A stretch of 64,000 bases of DNA from Acinetobacter venetianus RAG-1 = CIP 110063. GTDB taxonomy: Bacteria; Pseudomonadota; Gammaproteobacteria; Pseudomonadales; Moraxellaceae. Of this stretch, positions 46,731 to 55,099 are shown one piece after another. The stretch's first letter is position 1; each line of letters opens with the position of its first letter. The position numbers and the translations under genes were made by a program. The notes beneath the pieces are model-generated. The model made no database searches. It was not told the origin of the DNA and saw nothing but the letters and a program-made list of their open reading frames with translations. Where the stretch lies: positions 274,500-338,499 of the forward strand of contig NZ_KB849557.1 in NCBI RefSeq assembly GCF_000368585.1. The letters run 5' to 3'.

Positions 46731-47273
46731 ATGATTCTCCAACAATATAAAATCGTATTTGCAGGAAGCATGGGTGCAGGTAAAACTGAAGCAATTAAAT
46801 CTCTCTCTGAAATTCCTGTACTTGCGACCGAAGCATTCAATACAGATAGTCAGGCTCATAATAAAATGCAAACTACAGTCGGCATTGATTATGGTGAAAT
46901 TACATTAGACGATGGTGCAAAAATAGGATTGTATGGCACGCCTGGACAAGCGCGTTTCGACTTTATTTGGCCAGTAATTTGCCAAGGAGCACTCGGTGCA
47001 ATTATTCTAGTTGATCATAACAGTACAGTTCCTCTCGAAGAACTCGAAGGATATTTAGATACATTTAAAGACTATACAAAAAATATCTCGATTGGTATCA
47101 CTCATGTAGATGAGAACAAAGGGCAACCTATTTCAATTTATCGAGATTGGTTGATCCAAAACGACTACCAATACCCTTTATTTTTTATTGATGCTAGAAA
47201 ACAAGAACACATTTTGCTGATGGTTGAATCACTTATTGCAGCACTTGAAGTGAATCTCAGAGCAACAAATTAA
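46731..47273 (+). CDS. small Ras-like GTPase (MglA/CvnD type)
   Basis: 180 residues, single G domain. G1 is GSMGAGKT (12-19). G2 lies around T48-T49 (QTTVGIDYG). G3 is GTPGQARF (69-76), replacing DxxG with the GTPGQ form seen in CvnD-type conservon GTPases. G4 is THVD (124-127) rather than NKxD. G5 is DAR (154-156). The following WPVICQGALGAIILVDH also matches CvnD-like proteins. Expected to be a cytoplasmic switch controlled by the roadblock proteins encoded on both sides. Degenerate G3/G4 motifs mean nucleotide specificity and hydrolysis need a direct test. Confidence 0.83.
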   Translation: MILQQYKIVFAGSMGAGKTEAIKSLSEIPVLATEAFNTDSQAHNKMQTTVGIDYGEITLDDGAKIGLYGTPGQARFDFIWPVICQGALGAIILVDHNSTVPLEELEGYLDTFKDYTKNISIGITHVDENKGQPISIYRDWLIQNDYQYPLFFIDARKQEHILLMVESLIAALEVNLRATN

Positions 47274-47296
47274 TTACTTTATAAAAGAGAAAAATT

Positions 47297-47716
47297 ATGT
47301 TCAGCATTCCGAGTCAACAACGTACAGCGCCAACTGAACTTATTCAATTGGCTAAAGCTCAAGCCAATGAGGTCATCACCAATATCCGTGGGATTGATTA
47401 TATTATGCTCTGCTCGACCGATGGATTTGAGCTGACTTCTATCTATAAGAAGAATCCATACAATAGTACTAAACTCGCTGCGGTAAGTAGCTCTATTTTG
47501 GCGATGGTAAGCGCGTTTTTAAATGAAATCCAGCTGACTGGCTGCCAGAGCATTACGTTAGATGCTGAGAATGGAAAAGCAATTTTAACATCCATCCCCG
47601 CCCCACATCATCCAATGGTAATGGTAACACTCAGCAATAAAGATGTTTTACTCGGTCAATTACTTTACAGCTTAAAGCAAGCAAGTGCTGCAATTGTCGC
47701 TGCTGATCAAACATAA
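47297..47716 (+). CDS. roadblock/LC7 domain protein (second of two)
   Basis: 139 residues. After a 20-residue leader, QANEVITNIRGIDYIMLCSTDGFELTSIY gives the first helix and two strands, STKLAAVSSSILAMVSAF the central helix, and SITLDAENGKAILTSIP with PMVMVTLSNKDVLLGQLLYSL the last strands and helix. This is closer to MglB/CvnB than the 119-residue protein at 45225. Together they could form a GTPase-binding heterodimer or act in turn. It ends 23 bases before a strong terminator stem. Confidence 0.85.
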   Translation: MFSIPSQQRTAPTELIQLAKAQANEVITNIRGIDYIMLCSTDGFELTSIYKKNPYNSTKLAAVSSSILAMVSAFLNEIQLTGCQSITLDAENGKAILTSIPAPHHPMVMVTLSNKDVLLGQLLYSLKQASAAIVAADQT

Positions 47717-47738
47717 CACTTTTTTCTTTATTATTAAG

Positions 47739-47770
47739 AACCGACAGTGGTCAAGGCTGTCGGTTTTTTC
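47739..47770 (+). terminator. Rho-independent terminator closing the GTPase/roadblock locus
   Basis: AACCGACAG-N9-CTGTCGGTT followed by TTTTC. The region from here to 48125 (about 355 bases) is AT-rich and contains no gene; a long inverted repeat in it is listed separately. Confidence 0.9.
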
Positions 47771-48030
47771 ATTCTTGCTCGTTATAAAAGTTCTTTTCAA
47801 TTTTCTGTAATAACACTACTTTTCATAAAATTTAAAACAAAAGATTGATAAACTCACACCCCAGTAATTTTCATTTAAGAAAATTATTGAGTATTTTTTT
47901 TCTTTAAAAAAGATACAAAAGCAAAATAAATCACAATAATAGTAAAAAACAATAATTATTAAGCAATTAGTTCAGATGAGTGGTCAAAAATTTACATGAA
48001 TCAGAAACAAATTTTCACTAATATAAATTT

Positions 48031-48096
48031 CGAACAAATAACAATCATCATTTTTTCAATAATGAATATTTTATAACTTTGATTGTTCTTTGTTCG
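48031..48096. promoter_or_regulatory. 17-bp inverted repeat upstream of the phosphodiesterase gene
   Basis: Arms CGAACAAATAACAATCA (48031-48047) and TGATTGTTCTTTGTTCG (48080-48096), complementary at 16 of 17 positions, with 32 AT-rich bases between them, ending 30 bases before the ATG. Either two opposed binding sites of one regulator or a structured 5' leader. Confidence 0.6.
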
Positions 48097-48125
48097 TAGA
48101 CTTTATGCACTATGGAGAGAGAAAA

Positions 48126-49472
48126 ATGAAGCTGAAGAGCTTAAAACTAGGCGCAGGGGTAGCGTTAATGGTGAGTGGTTTTGCAATGCAAGATGCGCTC
48201 GCTGATTCTTATGTTTTTGTCACAAATACCACACCACAAACTGTATCAATACAAGTAAACCATACAGGGACCGACATTTTAGAACAGGGAAATGAATGGG
48301 CTCAAGAAGCCACTCAAATTGCACCTTATGAGACTAAACGTGTTCTTCGTATGAACCGTTATACAGGTTTAAAGTCAGGTAAAACTTATAATTTTGATAC
48401 TGTAGTCACAAGTGGTAATTCACAAGTGACACTAAAACAAACCATGACTGGCACTTGGTCTGGCAGCTCAATTAAACATGGCATCCAAACAGCATCTACA
48501 ACTTCTCCTTGGTATTCTGATCGTGATGTACATCGTATCAATACCAACTATGCTGGCTTATCAGCTCAAGCTGCTGTAAAGGCTGAATACACAGGTGGTT
48601 ATGATGATTTCCATTACACGATCCACCAAAATACTGTACAAGAACCAGTCTCTGCGAGTGCAGATGAATTAAAGGTATTGACGTATAACATTTACGCTTT
48701 ACCAATGGTTGCGAGTAAAATTAGTGAGCGTTTAGCAGAGCTTCCAAATCATCTAAGTGGTTATGATGTGATTATGATGCAAGAAGCATTTGCCTCTTCT
48801 CGTACGGGTATGTTAAATCAACTTGCACAACAGTATCCATATCAAACACATATCCCTGTAGGTTCAGGCTATAACCTATTTGATAGCGGTTTAGTTATCG
48901 TGAGCCGATATCCTATTGTGAAAACAGCACAATTTATTTACCCAGATTGTACTGGAACAGACTGTTTTGCAGACAAAGGCGTGCTATATGCTGAAATCAT
49001 TAAAAATGGTAAGGCGTACCATGTGACTTCAACGCATACCGCATCGTTTGATACGGATGAAGCTCGTGCGCTACGTCAAGTTCAATTCCAGCAAATTCGC
49101 CAACTTGTAAATCAGCAAAATGTTCCAAGTTTTGACGCTGTATTGATGGGTGGTGACTTCAACGTCAATAAATTGTTATGGCCTCAAGACTATCAAAATA
49201 TGTTGATGAACCTCAATGCAACCGCAGCTCCAAGCACAGGTTATACGGCATCAACTTTTGATCCTCGTGTCAATAAATTGGCTGGTGCAGCAGGTTCAGG
49301 TGGTACAGCTGTCGAATACCTCGATTATATCGTTGCTTCAAATACACATCGTCAACCGATCCAATCACGCAATGATGTTCGTATTTTACGTACGACTGCT
49401 GATCCACTTTATATGACTTGGGATTTATCAGACCACTTCCCTGTAATGGGACAATTTAATTACAGTCCTTAA
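48126..49472 (+). CDS. secreted sphingomyelinase/phospholipase C-like phosphodiesterase (EEP superfamily)
   Basis: 448 residues from the ATG at 48126, chosen for its GGAGAG and because the signal peptide (cut near A26) starts there; an ATG 12 codons upstream is less likely. Residues 27-175 form an extra beta-rich domain of unknown function. The endonuclease/exonuclease/phosphatase domain has N188 (LTYNIYALP), E220 (MMQEAF), D344/N346 (GGDFNVN) and D436/H437 (LSDHFPV), the layout of neutral sphingomyelinases. A CTGTDC pair (C275, C280) may form a disulphide. Likely secreted and acting on phospholipids; exact substrate unproven. The next gene probably encodes its helper. Confidence 0.85.
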   Translation: MKLKSLKLGAGVALMVSGFAMQDALADSYVFVTNTTPQTVSIQVNHTGTDILEQGNEWAQEATQIAPYETKRVLRMNRYTGLKSGKTYNFDTVVTSGNSQVTLKQTMTGTWSGSSIKHGIQTASTTSPWYSDRDVHRINTNYAGLSAQAAVKAEYTGGYDDFHYTIHQNTVQEPVSASADELKVLTYNIYALPMVASKISERLAELPNHLSGYDVIMMQEAFASSRTGMLNQLAQQYPYQTHIPVGSGYNLFDSGLVIVSRYPIVKTAQFIYPDCTGTDCFADKGVLYAEIIKNGKAYHVTSTHTASFDTDEARALRQVQFQQIRQLVNQQNVPSFDAVLMGGDFNVNKLLWPQDYQNMLMNLNATAAPSTGYTASTFDPRVNKLAGAAGSGGTAVEYLDYIVASNTHRQPIQSRNDVRILRTTADPLYMTWDLSDHFPVMGQFNYSP

Positions 49473-49487
49473 ACTTCGGAAAACGGT

Positions 49488-50417
49488 ATGAACAAAAGAC
49501 TATTACTGACAATAATTATTGTTTTAGTGGTCTTGGTCGGGGTTGTAGTTTGGAAGAGCACCGCCTCTTCCGCTGCAATCCAGCAAACCAAATCCACAAT
49601 AGCTTCTACAGATTCATCACAACATTCAATGAATGAGACGATGCAAAATAAAACTCAGGATGAGCTTCTTCAAGAATCTTTATCAAAACAATTACATCTG
49701 TTGCAGCAACAACCAGGAAATATCACTCAGTTCTTAACTGATTTTCAAGCAAGCTGTAAAGTTCAGGATTGCAATGCTGCGCTTGCCAAAGCTTTAGCCA
49801 ATTATCCTGATCAAAAATTTGCGCATTTAGTTGAAAATTTATTACAGCGTATGCCGCAATATGAACAGCAAATGCAAAGTACAGTTCTCTCAACAAGCTT
49901 ATCGCCTAAGGAACGCTTTAATCAGATCTGGAAACTAAGAGAACAAACCTTAGGACAAGCCGAAGCCAAACTTGGTTTTGGACAAGAACGTCAATATGCA
50001 GATTACCGATTTGCTTACAATGACTTGGTAAATAATTCGAGCCTTAGCACGGAACAACGTCTTAAAGCCTTTGATGAATTACAGCAACAATATCCAGATG
50101 CAGTTCAACAGGAAAGTAAAATTGGCATATATGAACAAGCGTTACGTTTGCTCCATCAAAACTCAAGTAATCCTGCTGAAACAGAACGATTAAAGCAGAC
50201 TTTACAAGAGCGTTATTTAACCAAACAAGAACAGGTTGATATGCAACTTAAAGAACAACGTGAAGGTCAACAGCAGCAAAAAGTTGATCAATATCAACAA
50301 GCATTAAAACAATTACAGCAAGATATGGAGCCATTAAAGACTCAGCTTTCAAGCACTGAATGGCAACAGCAATATGAAACACGATTAGAAAATTTAAGAC
50401 TGAAAATGTTTCCTTAG
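49488..50417 (+). CDS. membrane-anchored lipase-chaperone (LifO)-like protein
   Basis: 309 residues: one N-terminal membrane anchor (residues 4-23), a variable linker to about 60, then a long helical periplasmic domain. The central part, LREQTLGQAEAKLGFGQERQYADYRFAYNDL, followed by LSTEQRLKAFDELQQQYPDA when read in segments, resembles the helical repeats of lipase-specific foldases (LifO/LipB). The diagnostic RXXFDYXLS motif near the start is not present, so this is a divergent relative at best. It starts 15 bases after the phosphodiesterase gene, so it could be a dedicated foldase for it, like the CpaA-CpaB and lipase-LipB pairs of Acinetobacter type II secretion. Confidence 0.65.
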   Translation: MNKRLLLTIIIVLVVLVGVVVWKSTASSAAIQQTKSTIASTDSSQHSMNETMQNKTQDELLQESLSKQLHLLQQQPGNITQFLTDFQASCKVQDCNAALAKALANYPDQKFAHLVENLLQRMPQYEQQMQSTVLSTSLSPKERFNQIWKLREQTLGQAEAKLGFGQERQYADYRFAYNDLVNNSSLSTEQRLKAFDELQQQYPDAVQQESKIGIYEQALRLLHQNSSNPAETERLKQTLQERYLTKQEQVDMQLKEQREGQQQQKVDQYQQALKQLQQDMEPLKTQLSSTEWQQQYETRLENLRLKMFP

Positions 50418-50539
50418 CTTTCGCGCCATCCAGCGACTTGGGTGGCGACTATTTCACCATATTCCATTTTTTCCTATACTGCTAACATTTGAAAAATTAG
50501 CTTGTGATATCCCATCACCTCTTTTTGGAAATCAATGGA

Positions 50540-51007
50540 ATGAATTACCCCAAATTTCAACATGACTTAAATATCGCATTAGAATCAGAAATCTTAGGTG
50601 AATTGATTTTTATTAATGCAGCAAAACATTGTCGTGATAAGGAGCAACAACATAGGTGGCAAGTTTTGGCCCAATTAGAAACTCAAACCTTATACAAATT
50701 ACAGCAATTTCTGATTCAAAATAATCAAACAGCAAAAATCCGACCACATATTAGATTACAAGCCAAGGCCTCTGGTATTGCGATGGCAAAACTTCCTTGG
50801 AAAGTTGCAATGCATTTGCTTAAACAGGGTACAAAACCTTTTATGCAAACTTTTGAGCGAATGAATCAACATGCGGATACTCAAACTCAAGTGTTTCTTC
50901 AATATTTACTAGCGCATGAGCAAGCTCTAGCAGAGTTTGCAACTCAAGAATTAAAAGGTAACTCCAGCAACTCCTTAAAAGCAGTAGAAAAGCTATTAAA
51001 AAGCTAG
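50540..51007 (+). CDS. hypothetical helical protein, possibly ferritin-like
   Basis: 155 residues from the ATG at 50540; a GTG 12 codons upstream is open but unlikely. All-helical by composition, with Glu/His pairs spaced as in ferritin-like proteins (ALESEILGELIF, QQHRWQVLAQLETQTLYKL, YLLAHEQALAEFATQEL). The diiron ligand set is not complete by eye, so the ferritin-like idea is tentative. The stop codon lies inside the terminator stem shared with atuF. Confidence 0.65.
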   Translation: MNYPKFQHDLNIALESEILGELIFINAAKHCRDKEQQHRWQVLAQLETQTLYKLQQFLIQNNQTAKIRPHIRLQAKASGIAMAKLPWKVAMHLLKQGTKPFMQTFERMNQHADTQTQVFLQYLLAHEQALAEFATQELKGNSSNSLKAVEKLLKS

Positions 51008-51023
51008 GTCTAGCCTAGCTTTT
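50999..51023. terminator. bidirectional terminator between the helical protein gene and atuF
   Basis: AAAAGCTAGG-TCTAG-CCTAGCTTTT, with T runs on both strands. The TAG stop of the left gene is part of the stem. Confidence 0.85.
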
Positions 51024-51036
51024 TAATTATTCGGTT

Positions 51037-52995
51037 TTATGTAATTGAGACATTCAACAACAATTGTCGTTTTTTCACTTGCTGCCCAATTTGCCCGATC
51101 AACTCATCCACAACCCCATCCACATCCGACTTGATTTGTTGCTGGATTTTCATGGCTTCCAAAATCAATAAGGTTTGCCCCTTAACAACCGTGTCTCCAG
51201 CATTGACCAATAGATTCACAATTGCTCCATCCATCGGTGCACGAATTTTACCATCACCCGCCACTTCAGCAGCTTCAGGCGCGGCATAGGTGATATTTTC
51301 AATCACTAAATTACCGTTTGCCGCATCTAAATAGAGTTGATTTTGATCAAGTACATAACTCAATTTACGGCGCACACCATCTACGTTATAGATGATCTGA
51401 TTATCCGTTATTTCTACAACCTGAATCGTACAGTGTTGATCACATAATCGCACGGTGACTTGCTGCTGATCCATCTCGACTTGTAGTGACAATTGTTGAT
51501 CTGCACATTTCAACTTTAATGGTAACGGCGTTGCAATACCTGTTTGCCATGCCGTTTTTAAAGCCTTGTGTCGTGCAAATAATGTTGCTGCAATAGCTAG
51601 ACTTTCAATGCTTGGAACTTGTTGATGCAAGCTCACATCATCCTGAAAATGCTGTTGAATAAATGCTGTATTGGTATCGCCTGCCACAATAATAGGGTGA
51701 CGTAATAAATTCACTAAAAATTGTTTATTGCTATTTACACCAAGTAGCACGCAATCATCTACTGCACGCGCTAATAAACGAATCGCATCTTGACGGGTTT
51801 TACCATAGGCAATCACCTTCGCCACCATTGGATCATAAAACGGACTGATTTCGCCCGCCTCTAACATACCATGATCAATACGAACATTCGGTAGCATTCC
51901 ATCAGAGCCAGCAGGTTGCCAACGTAATACTTTGCCTGTTTGCGGCAAAAAGTCCTGACGCGGATCTTCTGCATATAAACGCACTTCGATGGCATGTCCA
52001 TTTAAAGTCAGTTCATGTTGTTGCAGTGGTAAAGTTTCACCATTGGCAACACGGAGTTGCCATTCTACCAAATCCAATCCCGTAATCATCTCAGTGACAG
52101 GATGTTCAACCTGTAAACGCGTATTCATTTCCAAGAAATAAAATTCGCCAGATTGATCCAACAAAAATTCAACCGTTCCCGCGCCGATATAATCACAAGC
52201 TTTCGCGGCAGCAACAGCTGCTTCACCCATTTTTTGACGTAATTCAGGCGTCATTACTGGACAAGGTGCTTCTTCAACAACCTTTTGATGACGGCGTTGA
52301 ATCGAACAATCTCGTTCAAATAGATAGACATAATTGCTATGCATATCACCAAAGACTTGGATTTCCACATGACGCGGCGAAATCACGGCTTTTTCAATAA
52401 TCAGCTCACCAGAACCAAAGGCATTTTCTGCTTCTGAACGTGCTGTTTTTAATGCCTCTAGTAAATCAGCAGATTGATGAACCAGTCGCATACCGCGACC
52501 ACCACCACCCGCTGAGGCCTTAACCATCAAAGGAAAACCAACTTTTTCAGCCTGCTCAGCCAAGTATTCAATCTCTTGCTGATCTCCCTCATAACCCGGA
52601 ACACAAGGAACACCTGCTTCAATCATGGCAATTTTAGATAAGCGTTTACTTCCCATCAGATGAATTGCAGCAGCATTTGGCCCAATAAAAGTTATGCCAT
52701 TGTCGCTGCAAGCCTGAGCAAAATCGGTATTTTCAGATAAGAAACCATAACCCGGATGTACGGCATCTGCGCCTGTTTTTTTACAAGCATCAATAATATT
52801 GGCAATCGATAAATAAGATGCTGAAACTTTAGATTCACCAATATAAACCGCTTCATCAGCAACCTGAACATGACGAGCATTGGCATCGGCATCTGAATAC
52901 ACAGCGACTGTTTGATAACCCATCGCTTTTGCGGTTTGCATCACACGAACAGCAATCTCACCACGATTTGCGACTAAAACTTTTGAAAATTTCAT
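51037..52995 (-). CDS. atuF: geranyl-CoA carboxylase biotin-containing alpha subunit
   Basis: 652-residue biotin carboxylase plus biotin carrier protein. The ATP-grasp domain has MVKASAGGGGRGMR and FIEMNTRLQVEHPVTE-type blocks (ends near 450). The C-terminal biotinyl domain has the attachment Lys K616 in LILEAMKIQQQI; the usual AMKM is AMKI here. By sequence alone methylcrotonyl-CoA carboxylase (LiuD) is equally possible. The order A-B-C-D-E-F next to atuA decides for AtuF, the alpha subunit for geranyl-CoA carboxylation. Its ATG overlaps the atuE stop by one base. Confidence 0.85.
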   Translation of the reverse strand: MKFSKVLVANRGEIAVRVMQTAKAMGYQTVAVYSDADANARHVQVADEAVYIGESKVSASYLSIANIIDACKKTGADAVHPGYGFLSENTDFAQACSDNGITFIGPNAAAIHLMGSKRLSKIAMIEAGVPCVPGYEGDQQEIEYLAEQAEKVGFPLMVKASAGGGGRGMRLVHQSADLLEALKTARSEAENAFGSGELIIEKAVISPRHVEIQVFGDMHSNYVYLFERDCSIQRRHQKVVEEAPCPVMTPELRQKMGEAAVAAAKACDYIGAGTVEFLLDQSGEFYFLEMNTRLQVEHPVTEMITGLDLVEWQLRVANGETLPLQQHELTLNGHAIEVRLYAEDPRQDFLPQTGKVLRWQPAGSDGMLPNVRIDHGMLEAGEISPFYDPMVAKVIAYGKTRQDAIRLLARAVDDCVLLGVNSNKQFLVNLLRHPIIVAGDTNTAFIQQHFQDDVSLHQQVPSIESLAIAATLFARHKALKTAWQTGIATPLPLKLKCADQQLSLQVEMDQQQVTVRLCDQHCTIQVVEITDNQIIYNVDGVRRKLSYVLDQNQLYLDAANGNLVIENITYAAPEAAEVAGDGKIRAPMDGAIVNLLVNAGDTVVKGQTLLILEAMKIQQQIKSDVDGVVDELIGQIGQQVKKRQLLLNVSIT

Positions 52996-53828
52996 TATTT
53001 TTCAGTCCAAGTTGGTAAACGTTTTTGAATAAATGCCATCGTACCTTCTTGCCCCTCTGCCCCACCGACTGCTTGCGCAAATTGCTGTGCAGCGTCATCA
53101 AGTAAAGACTCTAAAGGTTCGTTCAAAGTACGATGTAACAGTGCTTTGGTATTTCGGGAGGCTAAAGGTGCAGCACGTTTGATCTGTTGTATGGCCTCAC
53201 TGAGTAACTGCTCAAGTTCAGTTTCATCATGCACCACATCATGCACAACCCCTAGTTTCTGTGCAGTTTCACCATTAAAGCGTAAACCTAACAATGCCAA
53301 ACGACGTGCTTGAGTCAGTCCAATTCGTTTCACCACAAACGGTGCGATTTGCGCTGGCAAAACACCTAAACCAGTCTCGGGCAAACCAAACTGAGCATTA
53401 TCACGACTAATCGCTATATCAGAGACACATGCTAGACCAAAGCCACCGCCGAGCACTGCCCCTTCTAAAATTGCAACAACCGTTTGCGGAGCTTGATCAA
53501 CTTGTTCAATCATGGCACCAAAGCGACGATTGAAATCCACATAAGGCTTTAAACTGCCGACATTGGCTGCTTCGAGACGCAATGCCGCCATATCTTTAAT
53601 GTCACCACCAGCACAAAAATGACCACCTTGACCACGTAAAATGACAGCGCGAATCGAGGTATCATTCTCAATATGGGTAAATACCTGTTGAATGGCATTG
53701 ACCATATTTACACTCATGGCATTACGACTTTCAGGTCGATTGAGCCAAAGTGTTAAAATGCTACCGTGTTGTTCAAGTTGGATGCTGTCATCAACCTGTA
53801 GATCAGTAAGAGAAGTTGAAAGTGTCAT
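52995..53828 (-). CDS. atuE: isohexenylglutaconyl-CoA hydratase (crotonase family)
   Basis: 277-residue enoyl-CoA hydratase/isomerase family protein. The oxyanion-hole strands are visible (ILRGQGGHFCAGGDIKDMA and ILEGAVLGGGFGLACVSDI), with the downstream FGLPETGLGVLPAQIAPF. By gene position it is AtuE, which hydrates the carboxylated geranyl-CoA product. LiuC (3-methylglutaconyl-CoA hydratase) is the close alternative. Confidence 0.82.
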   Translation of the reverse strand: MTLSTSLTDLQVDDSIQLEQHGSILTLWLNRPESRNAMSVNMVNAIQQVFTHIENDTSIRAVILRGQGGHFCAGGDIKDMAALRLEAANVGSLKPYVDFNRRFGAMIEQVDQAPQTVVAILEGAVLGGGFGLACVSDIAISRDNAQFGLPETGLGVLPAQIAPFVVKRIGLTQARRLALLGLRFNGETAQKLGVVHDVVHDETELEQLLSEAIQQIKRAAPLASRNTKALLHRTLNEPLESLLDDAAQQFAQAVGGAEGQEGTMAFIQKRLPTWTEK

Positions 53829-53843
53829 TTTTCTTCTCCTATT

Positions 53844-55001
53844 TTATTTCTGTTTCTTCGGCAAAATATCCATCAATTTACAGATGATTCCGAGCATGAT
53901 TTCATCTGCACCACCACCAATCGAGCCTAAACGACCATCACGATAAAGTTGTGACGCTGGGTTATCCCACATAAAACCATTTCCACCCCAGTACTGTAAG
54001 CAACTATCAGCAACTTCACGAGTTAAACGTCCTGCTTTGAGTTTCGCCATCGACGCCAACATGGTGACATTCTCGCCTGCGATGTGTTGCTCACAAGCTT
54101 GATAAGTGAGTGCTTTGAGTGCTTCGACCTCGGTCATCAACTCAGCAAAACGGAAATGCACATACTGATTGTTAATGAGCGGCTGACCAAAAGTAGTACG
54201 ATCTTTTGTGTAATCAATGGTTTGTTTAATCACATTTTCCAAACCACCAATGGCATTGGCACACGCCCACATCCGTTCTTCTTGGAACTGCATCATTTGC
54301 ATCATAAAGCCCATGCCCTCAGCACCCACAAGATTGCGCTGCGGTACACGAACATTGTCGAAATAGACTTGAGCTGTTGTGGTTGAACGCATACCCAATT
54401 TATTGAGCGGTTCTGAAAAACTAATCCCTGCCGTTTTTGCTGGAACAATAATCATCGATTTATTAACATGCGGTTTGTCATCTGAGGTATTGGCAAGTAA
54501 ACAAAAGAAATCTGCTTGTAGTGAATTAGTGATCCACATCTTACTGCCATTAATGATGTAATCATCTCCATCTTTTTTTGCTGTCGTTTTTACTGCTGCA
54601 ACATCAGAACCAGCATGAACTTCTGACACGGCAATCGATGCCACATATTCACCACGAATTGCAGGATTTAAAAACTCATCTCGTAATTCCTGATTGCCAA
54701 AACGAGCCAGTGCAGGCGTTGCCATATCGGTTTGCACCCCAATGGCCAATGGCACCCCACCACATGCAGCACGCCCTAACTCTTCTGCGACCACAAGGTT
54801 ATAAGAATAATCGAGACCTAAACCGCCATTTTCCTCAGGCTTACAAATACCTAATAAACCTAAATCGCCCATTTTTTTAAAGACGTCATGAATTGGAAAA
54901 CGCCCTGCTTCCTCCCATTCAGGAATAAATGGATTCAGTTCATTTTCTACAAACTGACGTGCTGTACGGCGTAATGCATCATGCTCTGCGGTAAATTTCA
55001 T
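53844..55001 (-). CDS. atuD: citronellyl-CoA dehydrogenase (acyl-CoA dehydrogenase family)
   Basis: 385-residue flavoprotein. Typical family stretches are ENGGLGLDYSYNLVVAEEL, AVSEVHAGSDVAAVKT, GSKMWITNSLQADFF and QYWGGNGFMWDNPAS, with the catalytic Glu in GGGADEIMLG near the end. In Pseudomonas AtuD oxidises citronellyl-CoA to geranyl-CoA; gene order supports this. The region between atuC and this gene contains an inserted palindromic repeat. Confidence 0.83.
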   Translation of the reverse strand: MKFTAEHDALRRTARQFVENELNPFIPEWEEAGRFPIHDVFKKMGDLGLLGICKPEENGGLGLDYSYNLVVAEELGRAACGGVPLAIGVQTDMATPALARFGNQELRDEFLNPAIRGEYVASIAVSEVHAGSDVAAVKTTAKKDGDDYIINGSKMWITNSLQADFFCLLANTSDDKPHVNKSMIIVPAKTAGISFSEPLNKLGMRSTTTAQVYFDNVRVPQRNLVGAEGMGFMMQMMQFQEERMWACANAIGGLENVIKQTIDYTKDRTTFGQPLINNQYVHFRFAELMTEVEALKALTYQACEQHIAGENVTMLASMAKLKAGRLTREVADSCLQYWGGNGFMWDNPASQLYRDGRLGSIGGGADEIMLGIICKLMDILPKKQK

Positions 55002-55027
55002 TGTTTTTTCCTTAAATTTAATTTCAT

Positions 55028-55098
55028 AAATCCCTCTCAGACTCCCTTTTCAAAAGGGAGGAGTCCCCCTCTTTAAAAAGAGGGGTTAGGGGAGATTT
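55028..55098. repeat. palindromic intergenic repeat between atuC and atuD
   Basis: About 71 bases, framed by AAATCCCTCTC and GGGGAGATTT, with two internal hairpins: GACTCCCTTTTCAAAAGGGAGGAGTC (stem CTCCCTTTT/AAAAGGGAG) and CCCCTCTTTAAAAAGAGGGG. It is G/C-rich on both arms, unlike the surrounding sequence, and resembles repeats seen between genes in many Acinetobacter genomes. It sits inside the operon, so the RNA will contain both hairpins. Confidence 0.75.
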
Positions 55099-55099
55099 C

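Noticed and set aside
50424..50450. hairpin CGCCATCC / GGGTGGCG after the chaperone-like gene
   Set aside because: Good stem but no T run; may slow polymerase, but not supported as a terminator.
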